Assembly (NCBI GenBank): GCA_018816095.1
Contig: JAHIWP010000066.1
Span: 1-50,390, forward strand
DNA: 50,390 nt
Source of the DNA: Gammaproteobacteria bacterium
GTDB lineage: Bacteria > Pseudomonadota > Gammaproteobacteria > Pseudomonadales > Pseudomonadaceae
Reading direction: 5' to 3'
The translations under genes were made by a program, and so were the position numbers. Below the pieces are notes generated by a model. That model saw only the letters and a list, made by a program, of their open reading frames with translations. It did no database searches and was not told where the DNA came from. Positions 21,284-29,192 of the stretch are shown here, piece by piece (position 1 is the first letter of the stretch; each line of letters starts with the position of its first letter).

Positions 21284-21652
21284 TCAGTTACCCCAAAAAA
21301 TCTGCACGCCCCAGACAAAGAACGCGAACATGGCAACGCCACACGCGGCCTGGAACAGAAAACGCACGGTAGTAGCCCACTTACCCAGCGCCATCGGCGT
21401 CAAGTAGTCGGTGGAAATTGTCCACATGCCAACCCAGGCGTGAACGCTGAGCGCCACCAGAGTTAACAGGCTAAAGATACGCATGGCGTTATTGGAGAAC
21501 AGCCCCTTCCACTCGGCATAACCCAAACCTGGGTTGCACACGACAAAGCCGAGTAAAAACAGTACATAAGCCGCGAGGACAACAGCAGACACACGCTGCG
21601 CCATCCAGTCATAAAGACCCGAACGCGAGAAGTTCGTGACGTTGGTTACCAT
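21284..21652 (-). CDS. sdhD: Succinate dehydrogenase membrane anchor subunit
   Basis: This 122-aa protein has three transmembrane helices. It begins MVTNVTNFSRSGLYDWMAQR, as in other pseudomonads. VALSVHAWVGMWTISTDYL carries the haem-b ligand histidine of helix 2. With SdhC it anchors SdhAB and forms the ubiquinone site. The start codon lies inside the end of sdhC (7-base overlap). Another ATG two codons earlier is less likely by family comparison. Confidence 0.95.
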   Translation of the reverse strand: MVTNVTNFSRSGLYDWMAQRVSAVVLAAYVLFLLGFVVCNPGLGYAEWKGLFSNNAMRIFSLLTLVALSVHAWVGMWTISTDYLTPMALGKWATTVRFLFQAACGVAMFAFFVWGVQIFWGN

Positions 21653-22020
21653 ATCCACACCCCCAGTAGCACGATCACGATCGTCGATACGACGAGAACG
21701 ATTTTCGAACCCAGCTTGCCGCCTTCCAGCGTCTCACCGATGCCCATGTCCATGATCAAGTGGCGAACACCTGCCACCAGGTGGTACAGCAGAGCGGACA
21801 ACAGACCCCAAATCACGAACTTGGCCAGCGGGCTGGTCAAACATTCCTGCACCTGGGCAAAGCCCTCTTCGGACGCCAGCGACTTGTCGAGGCCATAAAG
21901 CAGAATGGCAATACCAACAAAGAGGATGACACCGGAGATACGGTGAAGAATGGATGTATAAGCAGTGATTGGGAGTTTGATAGTCCTAAGGTCTAGGTTT
22001 ACAGGTCTTTGGCTATTCAC
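21646..22020 (-). CDS. sdhC: Succinate dehydrogenase cytochrome b556 subunit
   Basis: This 124-aa protein has three transmembrane helices. TAYTSILHRISGVILFVG is the SdhC family signature, with Ser and Arg near the quinone site; LLSALLYHLVAGVRHLIMD holds the haem-ligand histidine. The start is taken as GTG at 22020 because family members begin N-SQRPVNLDLRTIKLP. The open frame runs on upstream through unrelated residues. No strong ribosome binding site precedes the GTG (only AAAAAAGCC). It is the first gene of the operon. Confidence 0.93.
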   Translation of the reverse strand: MNSQRPVNLDLRTIKLPITAYTSILHRISGVILFVGIAILLYGLDKSLASEEGFAQVQECLTSPLAKFVIWGLLSALLYHLVAGVRHLIMDMGIGETLEGGKLGSKIVLVVSTIVIVLLGVWIW

Positions 22021-22153
22021 GGCTTTTTTATCACACTGAGAGCCCCTAACTATCAGGGCAAAGTTGTAGGGAGGCGCACTGGTCAGGTACCCATCACACA
22101 AGGAGTGACAACCACCAAAATACGGGCGTACAGCCCTTGGTAGTTGGGCCAAG

Positions 22154-22182
22154 AGTATAGACAGTTAGGTTACTAATGACAA
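22154..22182 (-). promoter_or_regulatory. Sigma-70 promoter of sdhCDAB
   Basis: On the minus strand TTGTCA is followed after 17 bases by TATACT. The predicted start at about 22147 gives an sdhC leader of about 127 bases. This is the best promoter match on this strand in the divergent region. Confidence 0.75.
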
Positions 22183-22246
22183 TGCAATGCACCCTACCTA
22201 AAAGCGCATTGCAGGCCGTTAATAAAAGGCGTAAAGGGGCGATTTT

Positions 22247-22256
22247 TTGTATACAA
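22247..22256. promoter_or_regulatory. Palindrome TTGTATACAA between sdhC and gltA
   Basis: The perfect 10-bp palindrome TTGTATACAA, flanked by further T and A (TTTGTATACAAA), lies about 40 bases upstream of the gltA -35 box and 65 bases upstream of the sdhC -35 box. The same 10-mer occurs once more in the window, at 29141-29150. Such short A/T-flanked palindromes are typical operators of dimeric GntR-family regulators. No regulator can be named. Confidence 0.45.
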
Positions 22257-22295
22257 ACCGCCCGCAAACCCTTCTGCCGCCTAGGTTTACCTAAA

Positions 22296-22323
22296 TTGAC
22301 ATTCAAATTTATGGCTCTATAGT
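22296..22323 (+). promoter_or_regulatory. Sigma-70 promoter of gltA
   Basis: TTGACA at 22296-22301 is followed after 16 bases by TATAGT (22318-22323). The predicted start near 22330 gives a leader of about 53 bases before the gltA ATG. Confidence 0.8.
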
Positions 22324-22382
22324 GTGGCGGGCCCTGCGTGGGGGGCAGACAGATGATTTCAAGCATAACTAGGAGGCCACAC

Positions 22383-23657
22383 ATGGCTGACAAAAAAGCG
22401 CAGTTGATCATCGAGGGCGCAGCCCCCGTCGAGCTGCCCATTTTAACCGGCACCGTTGGTCCCGATGTAATTGACGTACGGGGCTTAACCGCCACGGGCC
22501 GTTTCACATTTGATCCTGGCTTTATGTCCACCGCCTCGTGCGAGTCGAAGATCACCTATATTGATGGTGATCAGGGCATCCTGCTGCACCGCGGCTATCC
22601 CATTGAGCAGTTGGCAGATCAATCCGATTACCTGGAAACCTGCTACCTACTGCTGAACGGCGAACTGCCGAACGCTGAAGAAAAAGCCACCTTCGTCAGC
22701 ACGATCAAGAACCACACCATGGTTCACGAGCAACTGAAGACCTTCTTCAACGGCTTCCGCCGTGACGCTCACCCAATGGCCATCATGTGCGGTGTAGTAG
22801 GTGCGCTGTCTGCCTTCTACCACGACTCTCTGGACATCAAGAACCCGCATCATCGCGAAGTTTCGGCCATGCGCCTGATCGCCAAGATGCCAACCATCGC
22901 CGCCATGACCTACAAGTACTCCATGGGTCAGCCGATGATGTACCCGCGTAACGACCTGAACTACGCGGAAAACTTCCTGCACATGATGTTCAACACGCCG
23001 TGCGAGATCAAACCGATCAGCCCGGTGCTGGCCAAGGCCATGGATAAAATCTTTATCCTGCATGCCGACCATGAGCAGAACGCCTCCACCTCGACCGTTC
23101 GCTTGGCAGGTTCTTCGGGCGCCAACCCGTTTGCTTGTATCGCGGCCGGCATCGCCGCCCTCTGGGGCCCGGCACACGGCGGCGCGAACGAAGCTGTTCT
23201 AGCCATGCTTGACGAGATTGGCAGTGTCGACAACATCGACACGTTTATTGCCAAGGCTAAAGACAAGGACGATCCGTTCAAATTGATGGGCTTCGGCCAC
23301 CGCGTTTACAAAAACCGCGACCCGCGCGCCACCGTGATGAAACAAACCTGCGACGAAGTTCTGAAAGAGCTGGGCATCACCAACGATCCGCAGCTGGCAC
23401 TGGCCATGCGCTTGGAAGAGATCGCCCTGACCGACCCGTACTTCAAAGAACGCAACCTGTACCCGAACGTTGACTTCTACTCGGGCATCATCCTCAAGGC
23501 TATCGGTATTCCGACCAGCATGTTCACCGTGATCTTCGCCCTGGCGCGGACCGTCGGCTGGATCTCACACTGGAAAGAAATGCTCTCCAGCCCTTACAAG
23601 ATTGGCCGTCCACGCCAGCTGTACACCGGCTACCCGCAGCGTGACCTGAAGAAATAA
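22383..23657 (+). CDS. gltA: Citrate synthase (type II, hexameric)
   Basis: The 424-aa enzyme condenses acetyl-CoA and oxaloacetate. The catalytic triad motifs are present: [12 protein letters not shown] (His), [15 protein letters not shown] (His) and PNVDFYSGI (Asp). The beta-rich N-terminal extension ([18 protein letters not shown]) marks the large, NADH-inhibited Gram-negative type. AGGAGG at 22371-22376 fixes the start at 22383. It is divergent from sdhCDAB, giving joint control of entry and later steps of the cycle. Confidence 0.98.
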   Translation: MADKKAQLIIEGAAPVELPILTGTVGPDVIDVRGLTATGRFTFDPGFMSTASCESKITYIDGDQGILLHRGYPIEQLADQSDYLETCYLLLNGELPNAEEKATFVSTIKNHTMVHEQLKTFFNGFRRDAHPMAIMCGVVGALSAFYHDSLDIKNPHHREVSAMRLIAKMPTIAAMTYKYSMGQPMMYPRNDLNYAENFLHMMFNTPCEIKPISPVLAKAMDKIFILHADHEQNASTSTVRLAGSSGANPFACIAAGIAALWGPAHGGANEAVLAMLDEIGSVDNIDTFIAKAKDKDDPFKLMGFGHRVYKNRDPRATVMKQTCDEVLKELGITNDPQLALAMRLEEIALTDPYFKERNLYPNVDFYSGIILKAIGIPTSMFTVIFALARTVGWISHWKEMLSSPYKIGRPRQLYTGYPQRDLKK

Positions 23658-23672
23658 TTCAGTTAATGCCGC

Positions 23673-23706
23673 ACAAAAAAGGCTGCCCACGGGCAGCCTT
23701 TTTTGT
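23673..23706. terminator. Bidirectional terminator behind gltA
   Basis: The perfect stem AAAAAAGGCTGCCC/GGGCAGCCTTTTTT with a 2-base loop works for gltA on the plus strand and for the START-domain gene on the minus strand. Confidence 0.92.
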
Positions 23707-23722
23707 ACCTAAACACTTAGCC

Positions 23723-24325
23723 TTATCGTTGCTCGGCAAGCTGGCGCAGCGCCTGCAGGGTATTGAACGGCGCATCCACCACAAAGCCATTGGCCAGCCA
23801 GGCGAGCACACTACCGCCCGGTTCGGAATGCACCTGATAGATCACTTCGATTTCACCATCACGCGGCGTGAGCTGCCAGAAACCCTCGACCCTGTTAATG
23901 CGAACGAAGCCCGGCCGCACCGGCAAATAATCGGCAACGCCATGCAACTTGCGAATTACCCGCCCATCAGCCGCATGCAGCGTGGTTACTTGCACGATCG
24001 AGTCACGCGCCTTCACTGGCCAGGGCGCCTGAAAGCGACTGTAGACCCAACGCACATTTCCCTTATGCTTTAGCAGCTTCTGTTCGCCACAGGCATGCAT
24101 CCAGGCACACGCTGCACTGACATCATCCTGCAAAGCTAGAAGCCTGGGCATGCTCACGCGCATCCGGGTAACGCCACGAAACGCCTGAAAACTCGACCCA
24201 GGAATGGTTTGCAGGTACACCTGAATGCCGGCTTGATCTTTGACAACGCGCCATTGCCCAGCCTGCGCAGCACTGATCACCAGCAGCGAAACAACGCCCA
24301 AGAGCAGCCTGGCCAACCGTAACAT
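23723..24325 (-). CDS. START-domain protein, secreted
   Basis: This 200-aa protein has a signal peptide (MLRLARLLLGVVSLLVISAA, probable cut after AQA). A START/Bet v1-type fold follows, with GIQVYLQTIPGSSFQAFRGV and VKARDSIVQVTTLH, typical of bacterial START-domain proteins. The family binds lipids or other hydrophobic ligands; the bacterial role is unknown. GGAGG just upstream supports the ATG at 24325 over a longer frame. Location in the periplasm is inferred. Confidence 0.85.
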   Translation of the reverse strand: MLRLARLLLGVVSLLVISAAQAGQWRVVKDQAGIQVYLQTIPGSSFQAFRGVTRMRVSMPRLLALQDDVSAACAWMHACGEQKLLKHKGNVRWVYSRFQAPWPVKARDSIVQVTTLHAADGRVIRKLHGVADYLPVRPGFVRINRVEGFWQLTPRDGEIEVIYQVHSEPGGSVLAWLANGFVVDAPFNTLQALRQLAEQR

Positions 24326-24362
24326 CACGCCTCCAGCAGAACCGCAATCGCGCACCAGCACA

Positions 24363-24623
24363 TCAAACCGCAACTGACGTGCTCTGCTCCAACCAACCAA
24401 TCAGCTGCAGAGCTTCTGCCGTATTACGGCCGCAAACATACTCGGCAGCCTGAAATGCCGAACAGACAGCAGGCCGCTCAGGCTGACCAAAGATCAGGCA
24501 GTGGTTATTGGCATCCAGCTGAACGCAACGCACGCCCGCAGGCTTACCGCCAGGCATACCTGGGATGGGCGAGCTGATAGAGGGCGCAATGCAGCAGGCA
24601 CCACAGCCTGCACGGCAATTCAT
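24363..24623 (-). CDS. YkgJ-family cysteine-cluster protein
   Basis: This 86-aa protein starts MNCRAGCGACCIAPSISSPI, with four cysteines in the N-terminal motif. RCVQLDANNHCLIFG and RPAVCSAFQAAEYVCG follow. These are the conserved Cys positions of the YkgJ/UPF0153 family, thought to bind zinc or an Fe-S cluster. The ATG at 24623 has GAGG about ten bases upstream; a TTG three codons earlier also opens the frame. It lies 37 bases upstream of the START-domain gene in the same direction. Function unknown. Confidence 0.85.
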   Translation of the reverse strand: MNCRAGCGACCIAPSISSPIPGMPGGKPAGVRCVQLDANNHCLIFGQPERPAVCSAFQAAEYVCGRNTAEALQLIGWLEQSTSVAV

Positions 24624-24787
24624 CAGGGACAAACCTCGAAACCAAGTGAAACCGAAAGAGCGGCCAAGTTTACGCCGCCTTACCTGCTTGCGGTATTCGG
24701 GCTTTTGTAGACTCAGGCGAAAGGCAATATAACGACCACACGCGACAACACTAAGAGCCGCCGCGGACCACCAACAATAAGCAGCCC

Positions 24788-25657
24788 TTATCGCCCCTGC
24801 AGGCGGGCCAACAGGCTGGACGTGTCCCAGCGCCCGCCGCCCATGCCTTGCACGTCGGCGTAGAATTGATCAACCAAGGCCGTTACCGGCAGTTGCGCGC
24901 CATTACTTCGGGCCTCGGCCAGCAAGATCGACAAGTCCTTGCGCATCCAGTCCACGGCAAAGCCATGCTCGAACTCACCAGCCAGCATGGTCTTGTGGCG
25001 GTTTTCCAGCTGCCAGGACTGCGCTGCGCCCTTGCTGATCACCTCCATCGCGCCCTGCGCGTCGAGCCCGGCGCACTGGGCGAAATGCAATGCCTCTGAC
25101 AACCCCTGAACCAGACCAGCAATACAGATCTGATTGACCATTTTGGTCAACTGGCCGCTGCCGACCTCCCCCATCAACCGGGCCATGCGCGCATAGGCCT
25201 GAATTACCGGCTCAGCCTTGGCATAGGCTGTCGCCGCACCACCGACCATGATGGTCAGCGCGCCGTTCTGTGCCCCGGCTTGGCCGCCAGACACTGGCGC
25301 ATCAAGAAAGTCCAATTGCAACGCAGTCGCCTGCTCGGCCAGCTCACGCGCTACTTGCGCCGACGCGGTGGTGTGATCGACCAATACCGCACCAGGCTGC
25401 ATACCAGCAAACGCGCCGTCAGCCCCGAGTACCACGCCGCGCAGATCATCGTCATTGCCGACGCAGACCATCACAAACTCAGCGCCTGCGGCCGCTTCAC
25501 GCGGAGTCGCGGCGTGGCTGCCGGCGTATTCGGCGGCCCACTGCACAGCCTTGGCCGCAGTGCGGTTATACACGCAGACTTGATGCCCAGCGCGCGCCAA
25601 ATGCCCGGCCATCGGATAACCCATCACGCCCAACCCGATAAACGCCAGCTTTGCCAT
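24788..25657 (-). CDS. NAD(P)-dependent 3-hydroxyisobutyrate dehydrogenase-family oxidoreductase
   Basis: This 289-aa protein has an N-terminal Rossmann domain with AFIGLGVMGYPMAGHLARAG. FLDAPVSGGQAGAQNGALTI is the substrate-binding signature, and GQLTKMVNQICIAG holds the catalytic lysine. The family reduces or oxidises short beta-hydroxyacids (3-hydroxyisobutyrate, tartronate semialdehyde). GGAGGGAGC precedes the ATG at 25657. It is a distant paralogue of GlxR at 32885-33775. It could act as a second tartronate semialdehyde reductase; the substrate is not shown by the sequence. Confidence 0.88.
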   Translation of the reverse strand: MAKLAFIGLGVMGYPMAGHLARAGHQVCVYNRTAAKAVQWAAEYAGSHAATPREAAAGAEFVMVCVGNDDDLRGVVLGADGAFAGMQPGAVLVDHTTASAQVARELAEQATALQLDFLDAPVSGGQAGAQNGALTIMVGGAATAYAKAEPVIQAYARMARLMGEVGSGQLTKMVNQICIAGLVQGLSEALHFAQCAGLDAQGAMEVISKGAAQSWQLENRHKTMLAGEFEHGFAVDWMRKDLSILLAEARSNGAQLPVTALVDQFYADVQGMGGGRWDTSSLLARLQGR

Positions 25658-25977
25658 AGAGCTCCCTCCTTCCATTACTCAAAAATCTGGCTGCAAGCAT
25701 GCCCGCCACATAGGGCTAACGCCAGTACAGCTATATGGCAAAACTGTATAAATGCCCTCACCTAACCGATGCAGAACCTGCCTCATACGCACTGCGCGCA
25801 GGGGGACTTATCCGGCACGGGCTGATAGTCGGCCGGGGCCCCGGGCCCAGCACCGATACCACTCACTTGTTGCCGCTGGTTTTAGCCGCGCAAAGCAGAT
25901 GACGAAGAAAAAGCCCTTGGGCATACTGGCAGGCCTTTTTTATGGCCAGCCTTTTATCCCTTTTCGAGGAGTTGCAG
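25658..25977. other. Intergenic region upstream of ppnP
   Basis: No convincing gene is seen in this 320-base stretch. It holds a very GC-rich palindromic run near 25832-25852 (GGCCGGGGCCCCGGGCCC). An imperfect hairpin with AAAAAG/CTTTTTT arms lies at about 25908-25941, and could attenuate ppnP or end a short transcript. The divergent promoters of the dehydrogenase and ppnP must lie here, but no box is clear. Confidence 0.4.
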
Positions 25978-26259
25978 ATGTTCAAAGTCAATGAGTACTT
26001 CGATGGCAGCGTTAAATCCATCGCCTTCGGCATGGCTGAAGGCCCCGCCACCATTGGCGTAATGGCGGCTGGCGAGTACGAATTCGGCACCGACCAGCTG
26101 GAAGTCATGCACGTGGTCGCTGGCGCCCTGACGGTCAAACTCCCCGGTAGCGAACGTTGGGAAACCTTTCCCAGCGGCAGTAACTTCACCGTGCCAGCCA
26201 ACAGCAAGTTCCAGCTCAAGGTCGCCGCTGATACCGCCTACCTGTGTGAATATCGCTAA
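25978..26259 (+). CDS. ppnP: Pyrimidine/purine nucleoside phosphorylase PpnP
   Basis: This 93-aa single cupin domain ([17 protein letters not shown], then [20 protein letters not shown] and [11 protein letters not shown]) is the YaiE/DUF1255 family. E. coli PpnP phosphorolyses diverse nucleosides to base and ribose-1-phosphate. The frame opens 12 codons earlier, but the ATG at 25978 with CGAGGAG upstream gives the family length. It is a single gene. Confidence 0.93.
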   Translation: MFKVNEYFDGSVKSIAFGMAEGPATIGVMAAGEYEFGTDQLEVMHVVAGALTVKLPGSERWETFPSGSNFTVPANSKFQLKVAADTAYLCEYR

Positions 26260-26341
26260 GAAGGCGCCTGAAAGCCGACGCAATGCCGGCTGCCAGCCTG
26301 GTAAGCCCAAGGGTTTAAGCCTCGCGCACCAGACAGCAAAG

Positions 26342-26370
26342 TCCGATGCCTGCACGGGTATCGGATTTTT
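26342..26370 (+). terminator. ppnP terminator
   Basis: The imperfect stem TCCGATGCC/GGGTATCGGA is followed by TTTTT. It shares the right arm GGTATCGGATTTTT with the gdx terminator at 2951-2985. The stretch from here to the moaA stop at 26604 contains no gene that I can support. Confidence 0.75.
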
Positions 26371-26603
26371 ATACAGCCAGCTCAAGCAGCCCCCACTCTT
26401 AGCACCACCTTCCCACTCAACTAAACGCTGATTCACGCTCACGGCCTCGTGGGCATGGTTTGCTCCTGCATACGAAGCCAGCCCGTTTTTTTTGCGCGAA
26501 AAAATTGGAAAGCTGTAGACATGCGCGTACTTCACAGTAGCGGCCTGCTTAGTTGTGCGAGTGCAACGAATGGAGCCGCCCAGACAGAAGGAAGTAGCTG
26601 CCG

Positions 26604-27596
26604 CTAGCCGCCGGTCATGCTCATAAAGCGCACCACCTGCACCTGGGCATCAGTCTCGAAGTGGTGACGTTCAGGCTTCAGCTGTAAGGCTTGCTGCAAG
26701 GCATCGCGCAATCGCTGACTGTCACCGGGGTGCGCGCGCATCAACCCCTTCAGATCAAGGGCGTTTTCATGCCCTAGGCATAGCACCAGTTTGCCCTCTG
26801 CCGTTACCCGCACGCGGTTGCAGTCACCACAGAAGTTGTGGCTATGCGGAGAGATAAAGCCAATCTGGGTCCCACCGCCAGCCACTTGCCAATAGCGCGA
26901 CGGCCCACCTGTCAGCTTGCTGCTACGCACCAAGGCATAGCGCTGCTCAATGCGCGCGCGCACCTCATCACTGGAGCAAAACGTCTGCTCGCGCTGGTGA
27001 CTGGAAATACTGCCCAGGGGCATTTCTTCGATAAAACTAATGTCCAGCCCGCGGGCCATGGCAAACTCGACCAGGTCGAGCACCTCGTCATCATTGCGGC
27101 CTTTTTGCACCACGGTATTCAACTTGATCTTGTGAAAGCCCGCCGCCCGCGCCACATCGATGCCTTCGAGCACCTGATCCAGCTTGTCGCGCCGGGTAAA
27201 AGCGGCAAAACGCTCACGCTGCAACGAATCCAGACTGACATTCAGGCGCTTGACTCCTGCCACCCGCAACTGCGGAGCCAGCTCTGCCAATTGCGAGCCG
27301 TTGGTGGTAATGGCTAGGTCTTCCAGTTCCGCGCGCTGCCCCAGGCGAGCCAGCAGGCTGAGCAGATTCTTGCGCACCAGCGGCTCACCACCCGTGATGC
27401 GGATGCGTTTAACCCCAAGCCCGATAAACGCATCGGCCACGGCATAAAGCTCCTCAAGCGTGAGGATCTGCTCGCGCGGAGCAAACACCATGTCCTCGCT
27501 CATGCAGTAGGTGCAGCGAAAATCGCAGCGATCGGTAACCGACAACCGCAGATAGGTGATACGCCGACCGAAGGGGTCAACCAGCTGATTACTCAT
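26604..27596 (-). CDS. moaA: GTP 3',8-cyclase MoaA (molybdenum cofactor biosynthesis)
   Basis: The 330-aa radical SAM enzyme makes the first intermediate of molybdopterin from GTP. The N-terminal cluster is CDFRCTYC (Cys24, 28, 31). The C-terminal cluster motif is FCGDCNRVRVTAEGKLVLCLG, and the protein ends in the essential Gly-Gly (MSMTGG). GGAGA upstream fixes the ATG at 27596; a longer frame adds 19 unrelated residues. In P. aeruginosa a moaA copy also lies next to the gcl cluster, as here. No link of function to the cluster is evident, apart from xanthine dehydrogenase needing the cofactor. Confidence 0.96.
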   Translation of the reverse strand: MSNQLVDPFGRRITYLRLSVTDRCDFRCTYCMSEDMVFAPREQILTLEELYAVADAFIGLGVKRIRITGGEPLVRKNLLSLLARLGQRAELEDLAITTNGSQLAELAPQLRVAGVKRLNVSLDSLQRERFAAFTRRDKLDQVLEGIDVARAAGFHKIKLNTVVQKGRNDDEVLDLVEFAMARGLDISFIEEMPLGSISSHQREQTFCSSDEVRARIEQRYALVRSSKLTGGPSRYWQVAGGGTQIGFISPHSHNFCGDCNRVRVTAEGKLVLCLGHENALDLKGLMRAHPGDSQRLRDALQQALQLKPERHHFETDAQVQVVRFMSMTGG

Positions 27597-27803
27597 CGCA
27601 TGTCTCCTGGAACTCAAAGAGCCGAGACGTCTTGTTGTGAATGCATAAGGCACGATAGAAACAGAAAAACCTTAGGCTGTACACAACACCCTGACCCAAA
27701 AGTCAGGCAGAGCCAGCTAAGCCCAGACCACCGTCTTGAGCGCCGCGTAAAGCCGGTGCTACCATGCGCGACGCTGCCCAGCGCTGGGCGATAGACAGAA
27801 GCA

Positions 27804-28457
27804 ATGAGGCTTATGACCAGTATTCGCGAACGTAACAGGGCGCTGATTTTACGCGCAGCCAGTGAGGAGTTCGCCGACAAAGGCTTCGCAGCCAGTAAGA
27901 CTAGTGACATTGCCGCCAAGGCAGGGGTGCCCAAGCCCAACGTCTACTACTACTTCAAGTCGAAAGAAAACCTCTACCGCGAAGTACTCGAAAGCATTAT
28001 CGAGCCGCTGCTGGAAGCTTCTGCCCCATTCAATCAGCCCGGCAAACCCGCCGATGTGCTGCGCGCCTACATCCGCTCAAAAATTCGCATCTCGCGCGAA
28101 TTGGCCTTCGCCTCCAAGGTGTTCGCCAGTGAGATCATGCACGGCGCACCACACCTGTCCGCCGAGCAGACGGCGCAGCTGAATGCCCAAGCTAAACACA
28201 ACATAGCCTGCATCCAGGGCTGGATCGACCTGGGCCTGATGGCCGCGGTTGACCCGCACCACTTGCTGTTCAGCATCTGGGCCGCCACCCAGACCTACGC
28301 CGACTTCGACTGGCAGATCTCCACTGTCACTGGCAAAGCCAGCCTGGATGAAGCCGACTACGAAGCCGCCGCGCAGACCATCATTCGCCTGGTGATCAAA
28401 GGCTGCGAGATTGATGAAGTCCACACCAGCGCGTCCGAGCAGGTGACCAGCGCCTAA
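27804..28457 (+). CDS. TetR-family transcriptional regulator (RutR-like)
   Basis: This 217-aa protein has an N-terminal helix-turn-helix (about 10-55, FADKGFAASKTSDIAAKAGV then PNVYYYFKSKENLY). The ligand domain has a C-terminal half resembling RutR/YcdC-type regulators (ISRELAFASKVFASEIMHGAP). RutR senses uracil/thymine in E. coli. Its location beside the gcl cluster in Pseudomonas suggests control of purine-derived or glyoxylate metabolism, an inference. The start may be 27804 or 27813. It is divergent from moaA. Confidence 0.88.
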   Translation: MRLMTSIRERNRALILRAASEEFADKGFAASKTSDIAAKAGVPKPNVYYYFKSKENLYREVLESIIEPLLEASAPFNQPGKPADVLRAYIRSKIRISRELAFASKVFASEIMHGAPHLSAEQTAQLNAQAKHNIACIQGWIDLGLMAAVDPHHLLFSIWAATQTYADFDWQISTVTGKASLDEADYEAAAQTIIRLVIKGCEIDEVHTSASEQVTSA

Positions 28458-28489
28458 GCTCTGCTGCTGGCTAACACGACCATAAAAGC

Positions 28490-28523
28490 GCTGAATACCG
28501 ATTAAGGATTCAGCGTTTTTTTA
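28490..28523 (+). terminator. Terminator behind the TetR gene
   Basis: The stem CGCTGAAT-CC/GG-ATTCAGCG has a 6-base loop and is followed by seven T bases. It precedes the convergent HbpS-type gene. Confidence 0.88.
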
Positions 28524-28569
28524 TTACGGCTCCCACAAAACTGCCAACTCAGCAGTTCTGCAGGTCGCG

Positions 28570-29010
28570 TCAGGCGACTATACCCGCATCTGCTTTAAGC
28601 CCAACCGACTCCACCGCGCTCACCGCACACTGCTCGTCGATGTCCGAGGTATCACCAGTGATGCCCACAGCACCGATGACCTCACCGCGCTCATCACGAA
28701 TCAACACGCCCCCCGGCGCTGGCACCAGCTGACCGCCGGCCAGGTTGTTCACCGCCCCAATAAAAGCCGGACGCTGCTGAGCGTCGGCGGCAATCAGGCG
28801 CGAGCCCTTACCCAGCGCCAATGCCCCCCAGGCCTTGCCGATGGCAATTTGTGGGCGCAGGAGACTGGCACCGTCTTCACGCTGCAGGCTAATCAAATGC
28901 CCGCCCGCATCCAGCACGGCCACCGTCAGCGGCGCACTCAGTATTTCACGTCCAGCGGACAGAGCATTGCAGGTGATGTCCAGGGCCGTAGCCAGGCTAA
29001 TTGCGCTCAT
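28570..29010 (-). CDS. GlcG/HbpS family heme-binding protein
   Basis: This 146-aa protein covers the whole GlcG/HbpS fold. It has GREILSAPLTVAVLDAGGHL near the N-terminus. QLVPAPGGVLIRDERGEVIG and AVGITGDTSDIDEQCAV lie in the second half. HbpS of Streptomyces binds haem. GlcG is coded with glycolate oxidase in E. coli, and members often lie near glycolate/glyoxylate genes, as here. No signal peptide is seen, so it should be cytosolic. Its exact function is unknown. It is convergent with the TetR gene. Confidence 0.88.
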   Translation of the reverse strand: MSAISLATALDITCNALSAGREILSAPLTVAVLDAGGHLISLQREDGASLLRPQIAIGKAWGALALGKGSRLIAADAQQRPAFIGAVNNLAGGQLVPAPGGVLIRDERGEVIGAVGITGDTSDIDEQCAVSAVESVGLKADAGIVA

Positions 29011-29140
29011 ACAGGGTTCCTCTCGAAGTAGGTAAAAACGTTCACCGCAGCCATGCAGAACACGGCGCGACCTCTAAAAGCCCCTATGAAATAGCTGAAC
29101 GAAGCCTGACAAGCAACCTAAAAAACAATAAATATCAATC

Positions 29141-29150
29141 TTGTATACAA
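29141..29150. promoter_or_regulatory. Palindrome TTGTATACAA upstream of the HbpS gene
   Basis: The 10-bp perfect palindrome TTGTATACAA sits in an A+T-rich stretch (about 29090-29190) that stands out from its GC-rich surroundings. It is 131 bases before the HbpS start. The identical 10-mer occurs in the gltA-sdhC region. A shared GntR-type regulator is a guess. Confidence 0.4.
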
Positions 29151-29192
29151 CTTATAAATCACAAAAAAACAAATAAAGTATCGATAAAACTC

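Noticed and set aside
22021-22152. 44-codon N-terminal extension of sdhC
   Set aside because: Unlike family members, and it runs to the predicted transcription start. The GTG at 22020 fits the family.
25741-25765. Possible LexA (SOS) box near the TACAG...CTGTA repeat
   Set aside because: The half-sites face the wrong way and the spacing does not fit CTGT-N8-ACAG.
25832-25852. GC-rich palindrome GGCCGGGGCCCCGGGCCC as operator
   Set aside because: Low-complexity G/C runs give such palindromes by chance; no supporting context.
25954-26535. 193-codon minus-strand frame over ppnP and its downstream gap
   Set aside because: It covers ppnP in antisense and then sequence including the ppnP terminator. 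No ribosome binding site or family similarity is seen.
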